64,000 bases of DNA from Tricholoma matsutake (GCA_026075535.2 AP026544.2:7440001-7504000), one strand, 5' to 3'. Shown: positions 1-11,145, counted from the stretch's first letter. Translations and numbers: made by a program. Notes: generated from the letters alone by a model not told the origin.

Positions 1-203
1 ACACTCAGACAGTCCTAGGACTTTGCTCAGACTTTGCTCAGACTTTTTTGGCTGAAAGTCCTGCCAAACTAGATGTCCAGTCTGAGCTGAGTCCTCAGAC
101 TGTCCTAGGACTGTCTGAGCATCTGAGTGGAGTCTGAGTGGACCAGCACTTATACAATCCTAGGACTGTCCGAGTTGCTTATATAATTGACTGAAAAATC
201 AGT

Positions 204-284
204 GGCTACCACAGGGATTGAACCTTGTAGTCACATGATAAAGTACAATTAAGGCAGCAATATAACTGTTAGACTAAAGCATCA
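204..284 (-). other. tRNA-like pol III module (left, outward-facing)
   Basis: On the minus strand an A-box-like TAGTCTAACAG is followed about 50 nt later by a B-box-like GGTTCAATCCC. Both fit the eukaryotic internal pol III promoter consensus (TRGYNNANNNG and GWTCRANNC). It would be transcribed toward the left end of the element. The acceptor stem does not pair convincingly, so this is a tRNA-derived (SINE-head-like) module rather than a functional tRNA. The copy B equivalent is 40098-40177. Confidence 0.55.
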
Positions 285-446
285 TTACATGTAAGTAGTT
301 TTATCTCTCTATGTACTGCCCCAGCTGTGATGACAAATCAACACAGCCACATCATCAACAACACTGGCACATCACTTCTACCACCACCACAGTCAACAGC
401 GCCGCCCCTCCTCCTTACCTCCTACCCCAATAACCAACAACGGGAA

Positions 447-547
447 TGAGCCCAAACAATGGTATTGTCATTTGGGCTCACTTGTAAGTGTTTTTTTACA
501 TGTTTTTTGTTGTTTTGTTTAACTAACTGAATTTTCCTTAATGATAG
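447..547 (+). other. Hairpin plus mini-intron 1
   Basis: A stem of TGAGCCCAAA (447-456) with TTTGGGCTCA (471-480) is followed three bases later by GTAAGT at 484. The intron-like segment 484-547 is 64 nt, with a T-rich tract, CTAAC at 523 and an acceptor ATAG ending at 547. In copy B the hairpin (40343-40374) pairs even better, allowing G-U, and its intron is 40379-40442. Confidence 0.6.
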
Positions 548-816
548 GCTTTATCTATGTTATAACAATGCCACAGCCTCAAAACCACAACAATGGCTGA
601 CACAGCCACCACCCTAGGACCCAGAACCACTGCCGCAAGCAACTGCTTGCGGGGTGGGAATGGGTACATGCAAAATCGCAGGACAACAGTGACACTGACT
701 TGGCCAAATGGAACGACAACGCAACGAGGCGACTGGAGACAACTCAGACTGGGAGATGGAATGATGAGGGGACGAGCAGGAAACAACAAAAGGAAGGCAA
801 AGCAAATGAAGAAAAG

Positions 817-897
817 GCCCAAGAGATGTCAAATGACGTCTCTTGGGCTGTTGGTAAGTTTTTTTTTCTTGTTTTTGTTACTAACAAACTTTTTTAG
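817..897 (+). other. Hairpin plus mini-intron 2
   Basis: A 14-bp stem beginning GCCCAAGAGA (one G-U pair) with loop AAAT occupies 817-848. It is followed by GTAAGT at 854. The 44-nt intron-like segment has TACTAAC near 879-885 and ends TTTTTTAG at 897. Copy B has the same at 40714-40745 and 40751-40794. Confidence 0.6.
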
Positions 898-1218
898 GTA
901 TTATCTAGTACTGCTGATGACGACGAGCACTCAGAACCACTGCTGTGAGCAGCTGCTTGTGGGGTGGGAATGAGTGCAACTTTGAAATAACAAGAACGGC
1001 AACCCCAACAGAACAACAAGACAACAAGACACAGCACCCGCCCCCAGCCCTCATGCCCACCATGCAGGATGCACCACCCGCCTCCAGCCTCATGAGCAAC
1101 TGCTCCTGGGGTGGATGGTGGGTGGAATGATGACGATGGCAGGGAACGACAACAGCACCTGCCCCAGCCCTATGAGCCACTGCTTGTAGGGTGGACGATG
1201 GGTGGAACAATGACAATA

Positions 1219-1288
1219 AAGGCCCAAGAGATAGGTAAGTTTTTTTCTTTTCTCATTTCATTTTTCAATGCTAACTAACTTTTTTTAG
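1219..1288 (+). other. Half hairpin plus mini-intron 3
   Basis: Only the 5' arm GGCCCAAGAGATAG of the usual hairpin is present, directly before GTAAGT at 1235. The intron-like segment 1235-1288 is 54 nt, with GCTAACTAAC and a T-rich acceptor ending TTTTTTTAG. In copy B it is 41130-41181, and its acceptor has become GAG. Confidence 0.5.
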
Positions 1289-1589
1289 GTCCAAACTACT
1301 ACTGGCGGTGATGATGATGGGGGGACACCACCACCACCACTGCTGCAAGCCCCTGCTTGCAGGGTGGAAGGTGAGGAGGAAGGGAGACAACAACAGGAGT
1401 GGGGACACCCACAATGACACCCGCCCCACACCTACGAGCATCTGCTTGTGGGGTGGTTCTGGGGGGAGAAGAATGGGGACTGGAGAGCGAGACAGCCAGG
1501 GGACAACCCAGGGAGAGATGAATGCTGCCATGAGCAACTGCTCATGGTGGGTGTTTTTAATTTATTTTTATAATTGATAGTTACAACCC

Positions 1590-1660
1590 CCTCCCCTCGA
1601 GCTTGCGAGGGGAGGGCCTAGTATTGTACTTATTACTTACCCCTCGCACAGATGCAAGGG
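1590..1660. repeat. Two C-rich/G-rich hairpins
   Basis: CCCCTCCCCTCGAGC pairs with GCGAGGGGAGGG, and CCCCTCGCA pairs with TGCAAGGGGG after a short spacer. Similar hairpins form a series of four inside the hAT element at 62060-62325. They belong to the element interior and have no coding value. Confidence 0.5.
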
Positions 1661-1743
1661 GGTCAATTTAATGATCTATTCATGATATATATAAAATTAG
1701 ATTTCAGTAATAAATAGATATAATGTATGTAACTTTAAATGAC

Positions 1744-1831
1744 TACTTGGCTTAAGTGGTAGAGTGTGCACATTTGGTCATCATGTGATTGCTAGTCCAG
1801 AAGTCTGTTGGTTCAATTCTTGCTGTGCACA
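1744..1831 (+). other. tRNA-like pol III module (right, outward-facing)
   Basis: A-box-like TGGCTTAAGTGG is followed by B-box-like GGTTCAATTCT. The middle contains TCATCATGTGAT, and TCATGTGA is shared with the modules at 204-284 and 61884-61969. Transcription would run toward the right end of the element. Together with 204-284 it makes the element symmetrical. The copy B equivalent is 41638-41724. It is not a canonical tRNA. Confidence 0.55.
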
Positions 1832-2102
1832 CATCATTTTGTGAGACTTATAAGAATTTCTCTAAGTCTGAAACTCGGACTTTACTTAAACAGTACTTTA
1901 AAGGTGTAAATAAATGCACAATTGATATTGTCCAAGCAAAGTCTGAGCAAAGTCTGAGCAAAGTCCAAGTGCAGTCCTAGGACTTTACTCAGACAACTCG
2001 GACAGTCCTAGGACAGTCCAAGTGTCCGAGCAGAGTCCAAGTGAAGTCCAAGTGTGTCTGAGTGGAGTCCGCTCAGACTGGGGGGGGGAGTGTAAAGTAC
2101 TG

Positions 2103-2384
2103 CTGTTTCTCTCACAACGGCTGCCACATGACCACTACCACCCCCTCTCACTTGCAAATGTGAGGTGGGGGTGGTTCTTGGTCTGTTTTTCTTGCAATGG
2201 GTGCCACATCACCTCAACCACCCCCCCTCACTCGCAAGCATGAGTTGGGTAGTTTTCTAACTCACGATGGCCAGTACATCACTGCTACCACCCCCCCTCA
2301 CTCGCAATTGTGAGTTGGGGGTGGTTCCTCATTGTATTTAGATATATTTAGAATTATAATAAATTATTAATGTCATACCTGTTG
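2103..2384. repeat. About 80-bp hairpin-satellite units (3) with AT-rich tail
   Basis: Three units of the form CCACATCAC...ACCACCCCC-(CTCACTCGCAAATGTGAG)-GGGGGTGGT...CTGTTTCTCTC are present. Each unit is itself a near palindrome. The block ends in an AT-rich tail (TTTAGATATATTTAGAATTA and on) ending GTCATAC. The same units and tail recur at 11241-11744 and 42018-42278. Confidence 0.65.
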
Positions 2385-2995
2385 AAACCCATGGGTTTTG
2401 CCCAAAACCCCCCCATACCTGCAGTAAAACTGCACCCGTAACCATAATGGGTATGGTGTTCACAGGTATGGGTACATGTACATGAAATTATACCAGGGGG
2501 TTACCCAAGTCATGCCCTAATTACTGAGCCCATACACAGAACCATGTGCCCTCACAATGGGAAGGGTAACTCATGTCTCACATATGCTCTCCTTGCAGCT
2601 TCTCCCCTTCTGAATGCCCCTTCATTGACATTATGAAAGGCCCTGACATCACTCCAGAATCAACATCAGAAAAAGGGCCTGTTCACCAGGTTCATCTGCT
2701 TCAACAAGCACTTTCTATTCAGTGCACAAAGGATGTCCCACTTCCCAAGACAGTGGAGAAAATGTGCACCCTCATTAAATGTGCTTTTGTCATGGGGGAT
2801 ATGAAGGCTGATCTCCTTTGTTGCATTGCACTTCTTAACTCTCTTAGCAATAAGGCATGACTCAGGCACAGGTAACATCATGTGTTTCTGCTTATGGGTA
2901 TGGGTTTGTATTTCCATACCCGAGGCAAAACTGCACCCGTACCCACAGTTTTATGGGTTTAGCCAGTACCATACTGAGGTCTGATCATCAGGTCT
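2385..2995 (+). pseudogene. Captured copia gag fragment in a repeat unit
   Basis: The frame 2573-2860 (95 aa) matches the copia gag of 36163-36831: both have a PFIDI stretch, QVQLLQQAL-like and CALIEHAFAMGD-like segments, and end LLCCIALLNSLS. The fragment lacks the gag N terminus and has no pol. It is bounded by imperfect inverted repeats built from CCCATACC, AAACTGCACCCGTA and GGGTATGG, suggesting it is cargo of a non-autonomous element. Copies lie at 42279-42910 (with a frameshift) and, with a different gag segment, 11745-12480. Confidence 0.6.
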
Positions 2996-3038
2996 TGTGC
3001 TGACTTTGTTGATCAATATCAGCAATTCTCACACTTTT

Positions 3039-3724
3039 TGTTACAATTTTCGTTGTAACTCATGGAACCTGACCAACCCGACGTACCTGATGATCCCCTC
3101 CAGACAGGAGGCACTCCTGATTTATGCTTAGAGCATGCCCTTGACACCAGACACACACATGACACATGCCGACAGCATTCAATCCTCTTCCCGTGGAAGG
3201 CACCCTTGATGCATGGTGACTCCATGCACCTGAACCCATTCCCACACATGCTGTGATACAACAGCCCCTTGACATGAGGCTTATCTCTTATTGTTCCCTG
3301 ACATGCTGTGCTGCAGCACTCTGTGACATCGGACACCTCATGCAAGGCATGAGGCCTATTGTTTCTATTCTTACTTGATATGCATCTATCTTTCCGATTG
3401 GACAATAAGGACCTCCCTTGTAGTATAAGTACTGCAACTCATAGTAGGGATGTCCTTAGTTTATATCTAGGCAATCTACAGCCTTAACTTGCAAGCTCAT
3501 TCGAAACTACTAAGGAATCCCCTTAGTACGTGAACTCACTCGAAACCACTAAGGAAGCCCCTTAGTGCATGAACCCAGATGACTCTATGCAGAAGGCCTG
3601 CTAGAGGTGTACTATCATCTTATGTCGGACTCTCCGAGTAAGACTAGTACCAAACAACTCATTGAGGAAGCACCTCATTGGACAACATCGACTAGATCGA
3701 GTAGTTGAGGCTTTACCCTTACCA
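3039..3724 (+). repeat. Gypsy-A 5' LTR
   Basis: It starts TGTTACAATTTTCGTTGTAAC, a short inverted repeat in itself, and aligns along its length with 10303-10989. It is preceded by the target duplication CTTTT. The two LTRs differ mostly by transitions, so insertion is not very recent. Confidence 0.9.
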
Positions 3725-4040
3725 TAAGATCTAAACTATCTGCTAGCCCACCTACCTAGGTGTAGGCAATACATCTCAACACACACCACAATGACCTGGG
3801 TCTAGACAAACCCCAGACTGACTACCAAGAGAAGCAGAACCACAGCCAGGTTCATCTTGGTACCAATACAATGGAAGACTAGTCTGTTACTCGACCCCAG
3901 CACAGCATTGGTTCTACAGATCAACCAAAAGACAACAAGAAGATTTCCTCACTGATGAAGACTTCAAACAACCACACACACCCCCACCCAGAACATCTAC
4001 CCGCTTCCTAACAGACAAAATTGATGACCTCTACAATGAG

Positions 4041-4939
4041 ATGTCCAAACCCACCACAACCACACCAACAATGTCCATGAAGGACATTCGAATCCGATCA
4101 CCCACAGACTTCTCAGGAGAGTGGACCAAGCCTGCCAAGTTCCTGCATGAGATAGACCTGTACTTGCAAATCAATGACCAGGTCTACACCACAAATGACA
4201 AGAAGATCATCTTCACACTGTCCTTCATGAATGGAGGGACAGCAGCTGCCTGGGCACAGGCATTTGTCAACCAACACCAGTCCAAGGGACTCAGAGAATA
4301 CGCAGACTTCTGACAGAAGGTCCTAGAGGCCTTCTCACCAATTGATGATGCTGGAACGGCAAAGACAGAGATTAAAAACCTCAAACAAGGTTCAGGGAAC
4401 CTCGAAGAATATGTGGCGAACTTCCACATCCTGAAAGACAGGATGGGAATCACTGAAGATGCAGCCATGATCGAGTACTTCATGGATGGACTGCACCCTG
4501 AATTACTGAAGAGGGTACACACAATGGAGACAGTACCCAACACTCTTGAAGGCTGGATAAAGGCAGCTTTGAAATATGAAGGCCAGTGGAAATGGGCCAT
4601 GGCAATCCTGGGAAAAACCAGGCAGAACCAGAAGACAAAAGAAACAATGAAGAAAGGACAGCCCTCTCTTGACATCAACCGACTGACAAACGAAGAATGC
4701 ATGGAACATCTCTGAAAGAGATTGTGTTTCATCTGCCACCAACCAGGACACCAATCGACTGACCATAAGGATGGAAAGGACCCCACCCAGATGAGGTCAG
4801 CACCACCTAATTACTGAAACCACTTCACCCAGAAAAAGACTGAGGTGGACACCTACCAGAAGATCTGCATGATGCTGGATGAACTAGACGAAGAAGAGAA
4901 AGAATGAGCCCTCAACCTCATGGAGGAATTGGGTTTTTA
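4041..4939 (+). pseudogene. Gypsy-A gag
   Basis: Retrotransposon gag fold: SGEWTKPAKFLHEID, a FTLSFMNGGTAAAWAQ motif and EEYVANF. A degenerate zinc knuckle CFICHQPGH (near 4727) lacks the last Cys. In-frame TGA codons occur at 4311 and 4713, before NHFTQK (near 4815) and before ALNLMEE (near 4905). In each the surrounding sequence expects an ordinary residue, usually Arg. The start at 4041 is the first Met of the open segment; homologous coding may begin slightly upstream. Confidence 0.8.
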
Positions 4940-5070
4940 GAACAGCAGCCTGATACGATGCCAGTCACCGCTGTAGTCTCCCTAGGGTCTGTACTCTTGG
5001 CTACCATGAATAGACAATCTATGCACCTGTCTATTTGTGTAGCTGAGTTAGACAACGGGAAGACATCGCA

Positions 5071-6110
5071 ATGAATGTGTTCCTCAACTCTGGAGCAGGA
5101 GGAGTCTTTATCGACTCGAAATTTGTCAAATGAGAAGGGATCAGGACATATCCCCTAGGCCACACCATCTGGGCCACAAACGTGGATGGAACCCTGAATA
5201 GGCAGGGAATGATCACCAGATGTGTGAAAGGGAGGCTCCACATCAATGGGAGGAGTTACCCAATGGAATACCTAGTTGCCAGACTAGGCAAAGAATTGGT
5301 AATCCTGGGCCTGCCATGGCTGCAGGAGATAAACCCGATCATCGACTGGAAGAAGGAAACCTTTGAGTTCTGAGACAAAGAATGATGGGCTCAAATCCAA
5401 TGAATCTTGGAGAAGACAAGGAGAGCTGAATGGGCCCTCCCAAACACCCTAAAACTCCCCAGGGTCGACACTGAAAGGGAGGCACCCAATGACAGAATGG
5501 CACAAATTTGATGTGTCATAGCCAAGACAAGACAGAGGCTCTCTGAAGAGAAAGAGAGAAACCTTGCCCGAGCCAGACTGGCTGTGGCAAAAACTAGAGA
5601 AAGACTCTCCGAAGAAAAGGAGAGAAACCTTGCCTGAGCCTGACTGGCCATGGCAAGAATGATGGAAAGGCTTTCCGAGAAGAAAGCAAAGGAGCTGAAT
5701 TTGGTCCAGAAAGCCATTGCAAGGACCAGAACCAAGGGCACTCCTAAAGAAGGTAGGAACCTCAAAGCAGCGAGACGCGCTGTTGCCAAGACCCAAGAAA
5801 ACCAGAAGAAAGAACAACTGGAGAAGGGCAAAAACAATGAATGCAACAGGATGCGACAAATCATGCAAAAGATGAAGGAATTGCTAACCTCCACAGGGGA
5901 GGGAAGCACCAGCAAAAGGAATGTGAAAACAACACCACAAAACAGGACAAATGACCCTCAACAATGGACTACCCCGACCCATGATTATAGGACCCCAGAT
6001 CACGGTACCATCAATGCTGAAGTACCTATGCCTAGGGAGAGCCCCCCTCAAGTGAAGGTCAAAGAAGTACCTGATGAGGAACTACTGGCAGACACCGGCA
6101 TGGAAATATG
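5071..6110 (+). pseudogene. Gypsy-A protease and pre-RT linker
   Basis: The aspartic protease region 5071-5373 contains LNSGAGGVFID and ends with LVILGLPWLQEINPIIDW. The catalytic Asp of the usual DSG is Asn (codon 5086-5088). The linker 5374-6110 is charged and likely coiled-coil, with two to three repeats of an ERLSEEKERNLARARLAVAKT-like unit. In one unit the residue is CGA (near 5569) and in the next it is TGA (near 5635), a direct record of CGA to TGA decay. Confidence 0.75.
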
Positions 6111-6249
6111 AGCAATGGGAGAAACCCATGAACAAGATGCAACAGACCTCCTGATCGCATATGTATGAGGAGAACCAGTCATTGGCATATTTGAACCACC
6201 AGAAGAACCACCCCTGACCAAGGAACACTGAGGACTGACGATCTCCAGG

Positions 6250-7897
6250 ATGACAAAAGGCAAGGGCTCCCCACAATATGTATTCTCAAAGAGTGCATGG
6301 ATCAGAGCAAAAACATCCATTTCTCAGCAACTTGCACATGAACAAGATGGGGGGAGAGAGGCCAGCAAACAGACCCTGGATGACTTACTGCCACCAGAAT
6401 ACCAGAAATACAGACAAGTATTCGAGAAAGCCACATCTGAACGATTCCCAGAATCAAGACCATGGGATCATGCGATCGATTTCAAGGAAGGCTTTGTACC
6501 AAAGGATTGCAAAGTCTACCCACTGACACCAAAAGAACAAGAGAAACTCAATGAGTTTCTCAACAAAAACCTGGAAAAAGGATACATCTGACCATCAAAA
6601 TTACCCATGGCATCCCCATTCTTCTTCATGTCAAAGAAGGACTCTGATGCTCTGTGACCTTGCCAAGACTATTGCTATCTGAACGAAGGAACGATCTGGA
6701 ACAACTACCCCCTGCCACTGATCGGAGACCTCTTGGACAAGCTGAAGGGAGTGAGATTTTTCACAAAGCTTGATATTCAATGGGGATATCATAACATATG
6801 GATAAAGAAAGGAGATGAGTGGAAGGCACTAACCGAGGGCTATTGAGCCAATGGTGATGTTCTTTGGGCTGTGCAACTCACTGGCAACATTCCAGGCCAT
6901 GATGAACAATCTCTTCCGAGACATGTTAGATGAAGGATGGCTCATCATCTATCTGGACAACATCCTGATCTTCTCGAAGATGGAAGAAGAACACTGGATA
7001 AGGACTGAAAGGGTCCTCAAACAACTATGACAATGCAATCTCTACCTGAAAATAGAGAAGTGCAAGTTCAATGTGCAAGAAGTCAACTTCTTGGGCATGA
7101 TCATCAGGCCCAACAAACTTGCAATGGACAACACAAAACTGGCTGGGATCAAGGACTGGCCCATGCCAAAGACAGTGAAGGATGTAAGATCCTTCCTAGG
7201 ATTCGGAAAATTCTATCAACGATTCATCAGACACTTTGTGGATCTGGCCAGACTGCTGAATGATTTGACAAAGAAGAACCAGAAATTCAAATGGACGAAT
7301 GACTGCCAGCAGTCATTCGATGCGCTAAAAAGGAAGTTCAATGAAGCCCCAGTACTGCTGATGCCAGATGCAATGAAACCATTTGTGGTGGAATCTGATG
7401 CCTCGAAATTTGTGACAGGCGCAGTACTCAGACAACAGGATGCCAATGGAGACTGGCACCCATGCAGATACATCTCTCATTCTTTCAATGAAGCAGAAAG
7501 AAATTACAAGATATACAACAGGGAACTACTGGGAGTAATCCAAGCACTGGAAACATGGAGACACTACCTACAGGGGACACCATTCCCTGTGATGGTACTA
7601 TCCGATCACAAGAACCTGACATACTTCCATCAGGCACAGAAACTGAACCAACAACAGGCTAGATGGAGCATCTACCTATCACAATTCAACCTGAAGCTAC
7701 AACACATACCAGGATCACAGATGGTACAATCTTATGCCCTATCGAGGAGAGCAGATCACATAGCTGAAGAAGACACTGATAACAAGGACAAGACCATCCT
7801 TGCCAACAAACTATTTGTGAAAATGATCGACGCTGAGCTCCAGGGAGCCCTGGTCTCAGCAATAATGAAGGACGACCTCGTAAATGAGGCTTTATGA
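6250..7897 (+). pseudogene. Gypsy-A reverse transcriptase and RNase H
   Basis: RT features are PWDHAIDFKEG, VYPLTPKEQEKL and the fingers and palm up to YLDNILIFSK (6950-6979), where the second Asp of the usual YLDD is Asn. The region 6592-7070 holds TGA stops (GYI*PSK, DAL*PCQDY) and a frameshift near 6830. The frame 7073-7897 carries the RT connection (NFLGMIIRP, RSFLGFGKFYQRFI) and RNase H (VESDASK, YNRELLG, LSDHKNL). The final RNase H Asp in the usual QADALSRR motif is Tyr (QSYALSRR). Confidence 0.85.
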
Positions 7898-7936
7898 GCT
7901 CTGAAGAACAATGGAACTCCCCCAATCAAGTCTGCA

Positions 7937-8842
7937 TTGGAGGACTGGAAATTCAAAGATGGCCTGCTCTTTTTCAAAGACAGATGCTATGTGCCACAGG
8001 ATGAAACCCTCTGCCAAGCGATCATACAGAAATACCATGATAGCATCATGACAGGGCACCCTGGACAATGGCAGATGATTGAACTGATCCGACGAGACTA
8101 CTGGTGGCCAGGAATGGCCAACTTCATAAAGAAGTATGTTGAAGGCTGTGCAAAATGCCAGCAAATGAAGATCAACATGCACCTGACAACCCCACCACCA
8201 ACACTGATATCATCTGATGCCAGCAGACCATTCAAACTGGTGACGATGGATTTCATTATGGATCTGCCTGTAATAAATGGATTTGACTCAATCATGGTCA
8301 TGGTAGACCATGGTCTTACAAAGGGGGTAATTTTTATCCCTTGCGTGAAGACGATCAACACACTTGGCACTGCAGACCTTTACCTGCACCATGTATACAC
8401 AAGATTTGGACTCCTCGGAAGAATCATCTCAGACAGAGACCCTCAATTTGCGTCCAAACTCTTCCAAGAACTCGGACGACTGCTCGGGATCAAGCTTTCC
8501 ATGAGCACCACTTATCACCCCCAGACCAATGGAGAAATGGAACAAGTTAACCAAGAGCTAGAAGTTTACCTCCACATGTTCTGTTCAAACAAACCTGAAG
8601 ATTGGGAGCGTTATCTCCCAATGGCAGAATTCGCGCACAACCAGAAGATGCACTCCGCAGTAAAACACTCACCATTTTACTTGATGATGGGATATCAACC
8701 ACCCACTATCCCCACCCCCTACGAAAAGATGAACATGCCGGCTGCCAAACAGAGAATCCAAGAGCTTCTCTCTGCAAGAAGGGAAGCTCTTGCCCCACAT
8801 GAACTAGCCAGACAGGCTATGGCTGTCCGAACGAAAGGGTGA
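7937..8842 (+). pseudogene. Gypsy-A integrase
   Basis: The HHCC zinc domain (HDSIMTGHPGQ ... CAKCQQMK) is followed by the DDE core: VTMDFIMDLP, IISDRDPQFAS and QTNGEMEQVNQELE. All three catalytic acids are visible in this 301-codon frame. Upstream it is separated from RNase H by a TGA (near 7896), and downstream by a TGA after RTKG. The domain is therefore intact in sequence but not translatable as a polyprotein. Confidence 0.85.
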
Positions 8843-9277
8843 TATGAACTGTTCAAGGTTGGAGAACAAGTATGGCTTGACTCCAAGAACCTGAAGATTG
8901 GCTACCCAATGAGAAAACTGGCACCAAAATGAGAAGGGCCCTTCATGAGTGAAGACGCCTTGTTGAGAACAACATACTGATTGAAACTGCCACCGAGATG
9001 GAAGATCCACCCAGTATTCCATGTGGCCTTACTCACGTGATACCATGAGAATGACACTCATGGACAGAACTTCCTGACTCCACCACCTGACCTCGTGGAA
9101 GGAGAGAATGAATACAAAGTGGAAGTGATCATCACACACAAGAAGCATGGCAAGACACACCATTACCTCATGAAATGGGTTGACTACCCGACATCTGAAA
9201 ACACATGGGAGCCTGAATCAAACTTGAAGAATGCCCCCGAGATCCTGATGGCATATAAGAAGAGGTACCACCTCTAA
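8843..9277 (+). pseudogene. Gypsy-A integrase C terminus and chromodomain
   Basis: An SH3-like segment (VGEQVWLDSKNLKI ... HPVFHVALLT) holds TGA stops at expected Arg positions. It is followed by a chromodomain: EVIITHKKHGKTHHYLMKW, YPTSENTWEPESNL, ending YHL at 9277. Chromodomains direct chromovirus integration to heterochromatin, consistent with the nested repeats around it. Confidence 0.85.
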
Positions 9278-10302
9278 TGTGAACCCAAAATCCCCTTTCC
9301 TGAACACAGCACAATGACACCCCTGATACCTGCTAGATGACAATCAACCTGAGACCCATTGGATGTTGATGCCCTTCACATTCACCCTCACCCCCTCCAT
9401 TGATAAATACAAAAAGAACATGGCGACTGGACAACAAGCCATTGACCAGTCACCAAGAACAAACAGACTGCCCGGGCGAGCCTCTTGGGAATGCCCCCAT
9501 GGAATCACATTCTGGTTAACAAGAGACAACTGGATAAGAAGAGTATCCTCAACTTGCCCAAGATGCTGCCTCTATGCACGGAGGAGCACAAAGACAGACC
9601 TAACCTGGGTAAAAGCACAATTCGAGGAATGGTGCTTCAAAGGAGAATTAGACGATGAGGACTACTTCCCTGAAGAGTTCGTTATCAACCACAATGGTCT
9701 GACCCACAAGCAGGAGACCACTAGTGGGAATTGGCCCACTACTGTGGAATGACCTTCAGTGGAACACCCACTACAACAAAGAAAGCAGATTTGAGCTGGC
9801 AAGGCAGCTCTTATTCAGACAACATGGAGAACTGGGGACATTGCTGCATTCCAGCTGACACCCCCACACATTGACACCCCTGACCACTGAGCACAACTAG
9901 GTGCAAAGCAATTGTCTGCAAAGACATTAAACTATTGATTGTCCACAAAGACATTAAACTACCAATCGTCTGCAAAGACATTAAACTACTGATCGTCCGC
10001 AAAGATGTTAAAGTACCAACCGTCTGCAGAGATGTTAAACTATGGTGATTGCCCTTGATACTGCACAGACCCTACAGACCCCTCCCCTTCTGATGACATC
10101 ACTGACTCCTTGACACCACTACTAGGGGCAGTATAGAATGAAAAGAACCTAATCACAGTCCAAGCTTGGACATGAATGGTCCCTCCATCCCACACCCAGA
10201 TGCCAACACCATGACATACTCACACCACAACCAATTTGACCCCAGAGGAGGAATGAAGATTTAGGTCAAAGTGTGGAAATTTCAACCATAACAAGGGGGT
10301 AA
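9278..10302 (+). other. Gypsy-A 3' region with 129-codon ORF and minisatellite
   Basis: About 1 kb between the chromodomain and 3' LTR. The open frame 9363-9752 (129 codons) has CPRCC and an acidic DDEDYFPEEF segment but is not recognised; it may be chance or a degraded extra ORF. A minisatellite follows at 9914-10048. Confidence 0.4.
9914..10048. repeat. 27-bp minisatellite, 5 units
   Basis: Units begin GTCYRCAAAGAYRTTAAA at 9914, 9941, 9968, 9995 and 10022, a constant 27-bp period. Differences between units are mainly transitions. Because 27 is divisible by 3, a reading frame would be preserved through it, but no coding is evident. Confidence 0.85.
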
Positions 10303-10989
10303 TGTTACAATTTTCCTTGTAACTCATGGAACCTGACCAACCCGACATACCCGACAATCCCCTCCAGACAGGAGGCACTCCTGATTCATGCTTAGAGCAT
10401 GCCCTTGACACCAGACACACACATGCATGCCAACAACATGCATTCAATCCCCTTCCTGTGGAAGGCACCCTTGACGCATGGTGACTCCATGCACCTGAAC
10501 CCATTCCCACACATGCTGTGATATGACAGCCCCTTGACATGAGGCTTATCTCTTATTGTTCCCTGACATTCTGCGCCACAGCACTCCATGACATCAGATG
10601 CCTCATGCAAGGCATGAGGCCTATTGTTTCTATTCTTACTTGATATGCATCTATCTTTCCGATTGGACAATAAGGACCTCCCTTGTAGTATAAGTACTGC
10701 AACTCATAGTAGGGATGTCCTTAGTTTAGATCTAGGAAATCTACAGCCTTAACTTGCAAGCTCATTCGAAACTACTAAGGAATCCCCTTAGTACATGAAC
10801 TCACTCGAAACCACTAAGGAAGCCCCTTAGTGCATGAACCCAGATGACTCTATGCAGAAGGCCTGCTAGAGGTGTACTATCATCTTACATCAGACGCTCC
10901 AAGTAAGACTAGTACCAAATGACTCATCGAGGAAGCACCTCGTTGGACAACATCAACTAGATCGAGTAGTTGAGGCTTTGCCCTTAACA
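10303..10989 (+). repeat. Gypsy-A 3' LTR
   Basis: Aligns with 3039-3724, starts TGTTACAA, ends CCCTTAACA, and is followed by the target duplication CTTTT at 10990-10994. Confidence 0.9.
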
Positions 10990-11059
10990 CTTTTCCCATC
11001 ACCACTCTCTGCCTCCACACCTCTGGGCGACAACCAACACCTCTGGACGACAATAATGG

Positions 11060-11145
11060 CCCCCTCTCATCAACAACAGCCCCCTCTCATCAACAACAGC
11101 CCCCTCTCATCAACAACAGCCCCCTCTCATCAACAACAGCTCCCT
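11060..11145. repeat. 20-bp tandem repeat, 4 units
   Basis: Four exact units of CCCCCTCTCATCAACAACAG start at 11060, 11080, 11100 and 11120, followed by a decayed fifth. The flanking text (CTCTGGRCGACAA) is also repetitive. An AT-rich tail shared with the satellite blocks follows at 11183-11220. Confidence 0.9.

Larger units (their letters stand above)
1..2102. mobile_element. hAT-like non-autonomous element, copy A (left end outside window)
   Basis: The right end reads GGAGTGTAAAGTACTG, whose reverse complement matches the start of the hAT element at 61713. The left terminus lies before base 1. Both flanks are rich in TCCTAGGACT and GTCTGAGC words in inverted orientation, giving long repetitive subterminal regions. 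Inside are two tRNA-like modules, three intron-like segments with preceding hairpins, seven GCA/TGC palindromes and two C-rich/G-rich hairpins (1590-1660). The element sits in an 80-bp satellite unit; the 8 bp after its end (CTGTTTCT) occur in intact units near 11467. No transposase is present, so it would depend on a related element in trans. A second copy about 95% alike by eye lies at 39913-42017. Open frames of 60-130 codons here look like chance. Confidence 0.7.
3039..10989 (+). mobile_element. Gypsy-A: Ty3/gypsy chromovirus, near complete, inactive
   Basis: A 7,951-bp element with LTRs of 686 and 687 bp, both starting TGTTACAA and ending CCCTTACCA or CCCTTAACA. It is flanked by a perfect 5-bp target duplication CTTTT (3034-3038 and 10990-10994). 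The order is gag, protease, RT, RNase H, integrase, chromodomain, so it is a chromovirus. A G-rich purine tract (AAGGGGGTAA) precedes the 3' LTR. The reading frame has many in-frame TGA codons and at least one frameshift near 6830, so no functional polyprotein can be made. About 1 kb of extra sequence follows the chromodomain. Confidence 0.9.

Noticed and set aside
593..973. 126-codon ORF in copy A as a gene
   Set aside because: It runs through a mini-intron and its hairpins and is not kept open in copy B.
4311..9060. Alternative genetic code with TGA as an amino acid (many in-frame TGA in gypsy ORFs)
   Set aside because: The TGA positions mostly expect Arg (CGA), a paralogous repeat shows CGA at the same place, and catalytic residues are also mutated. 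This is decay, not recoding.
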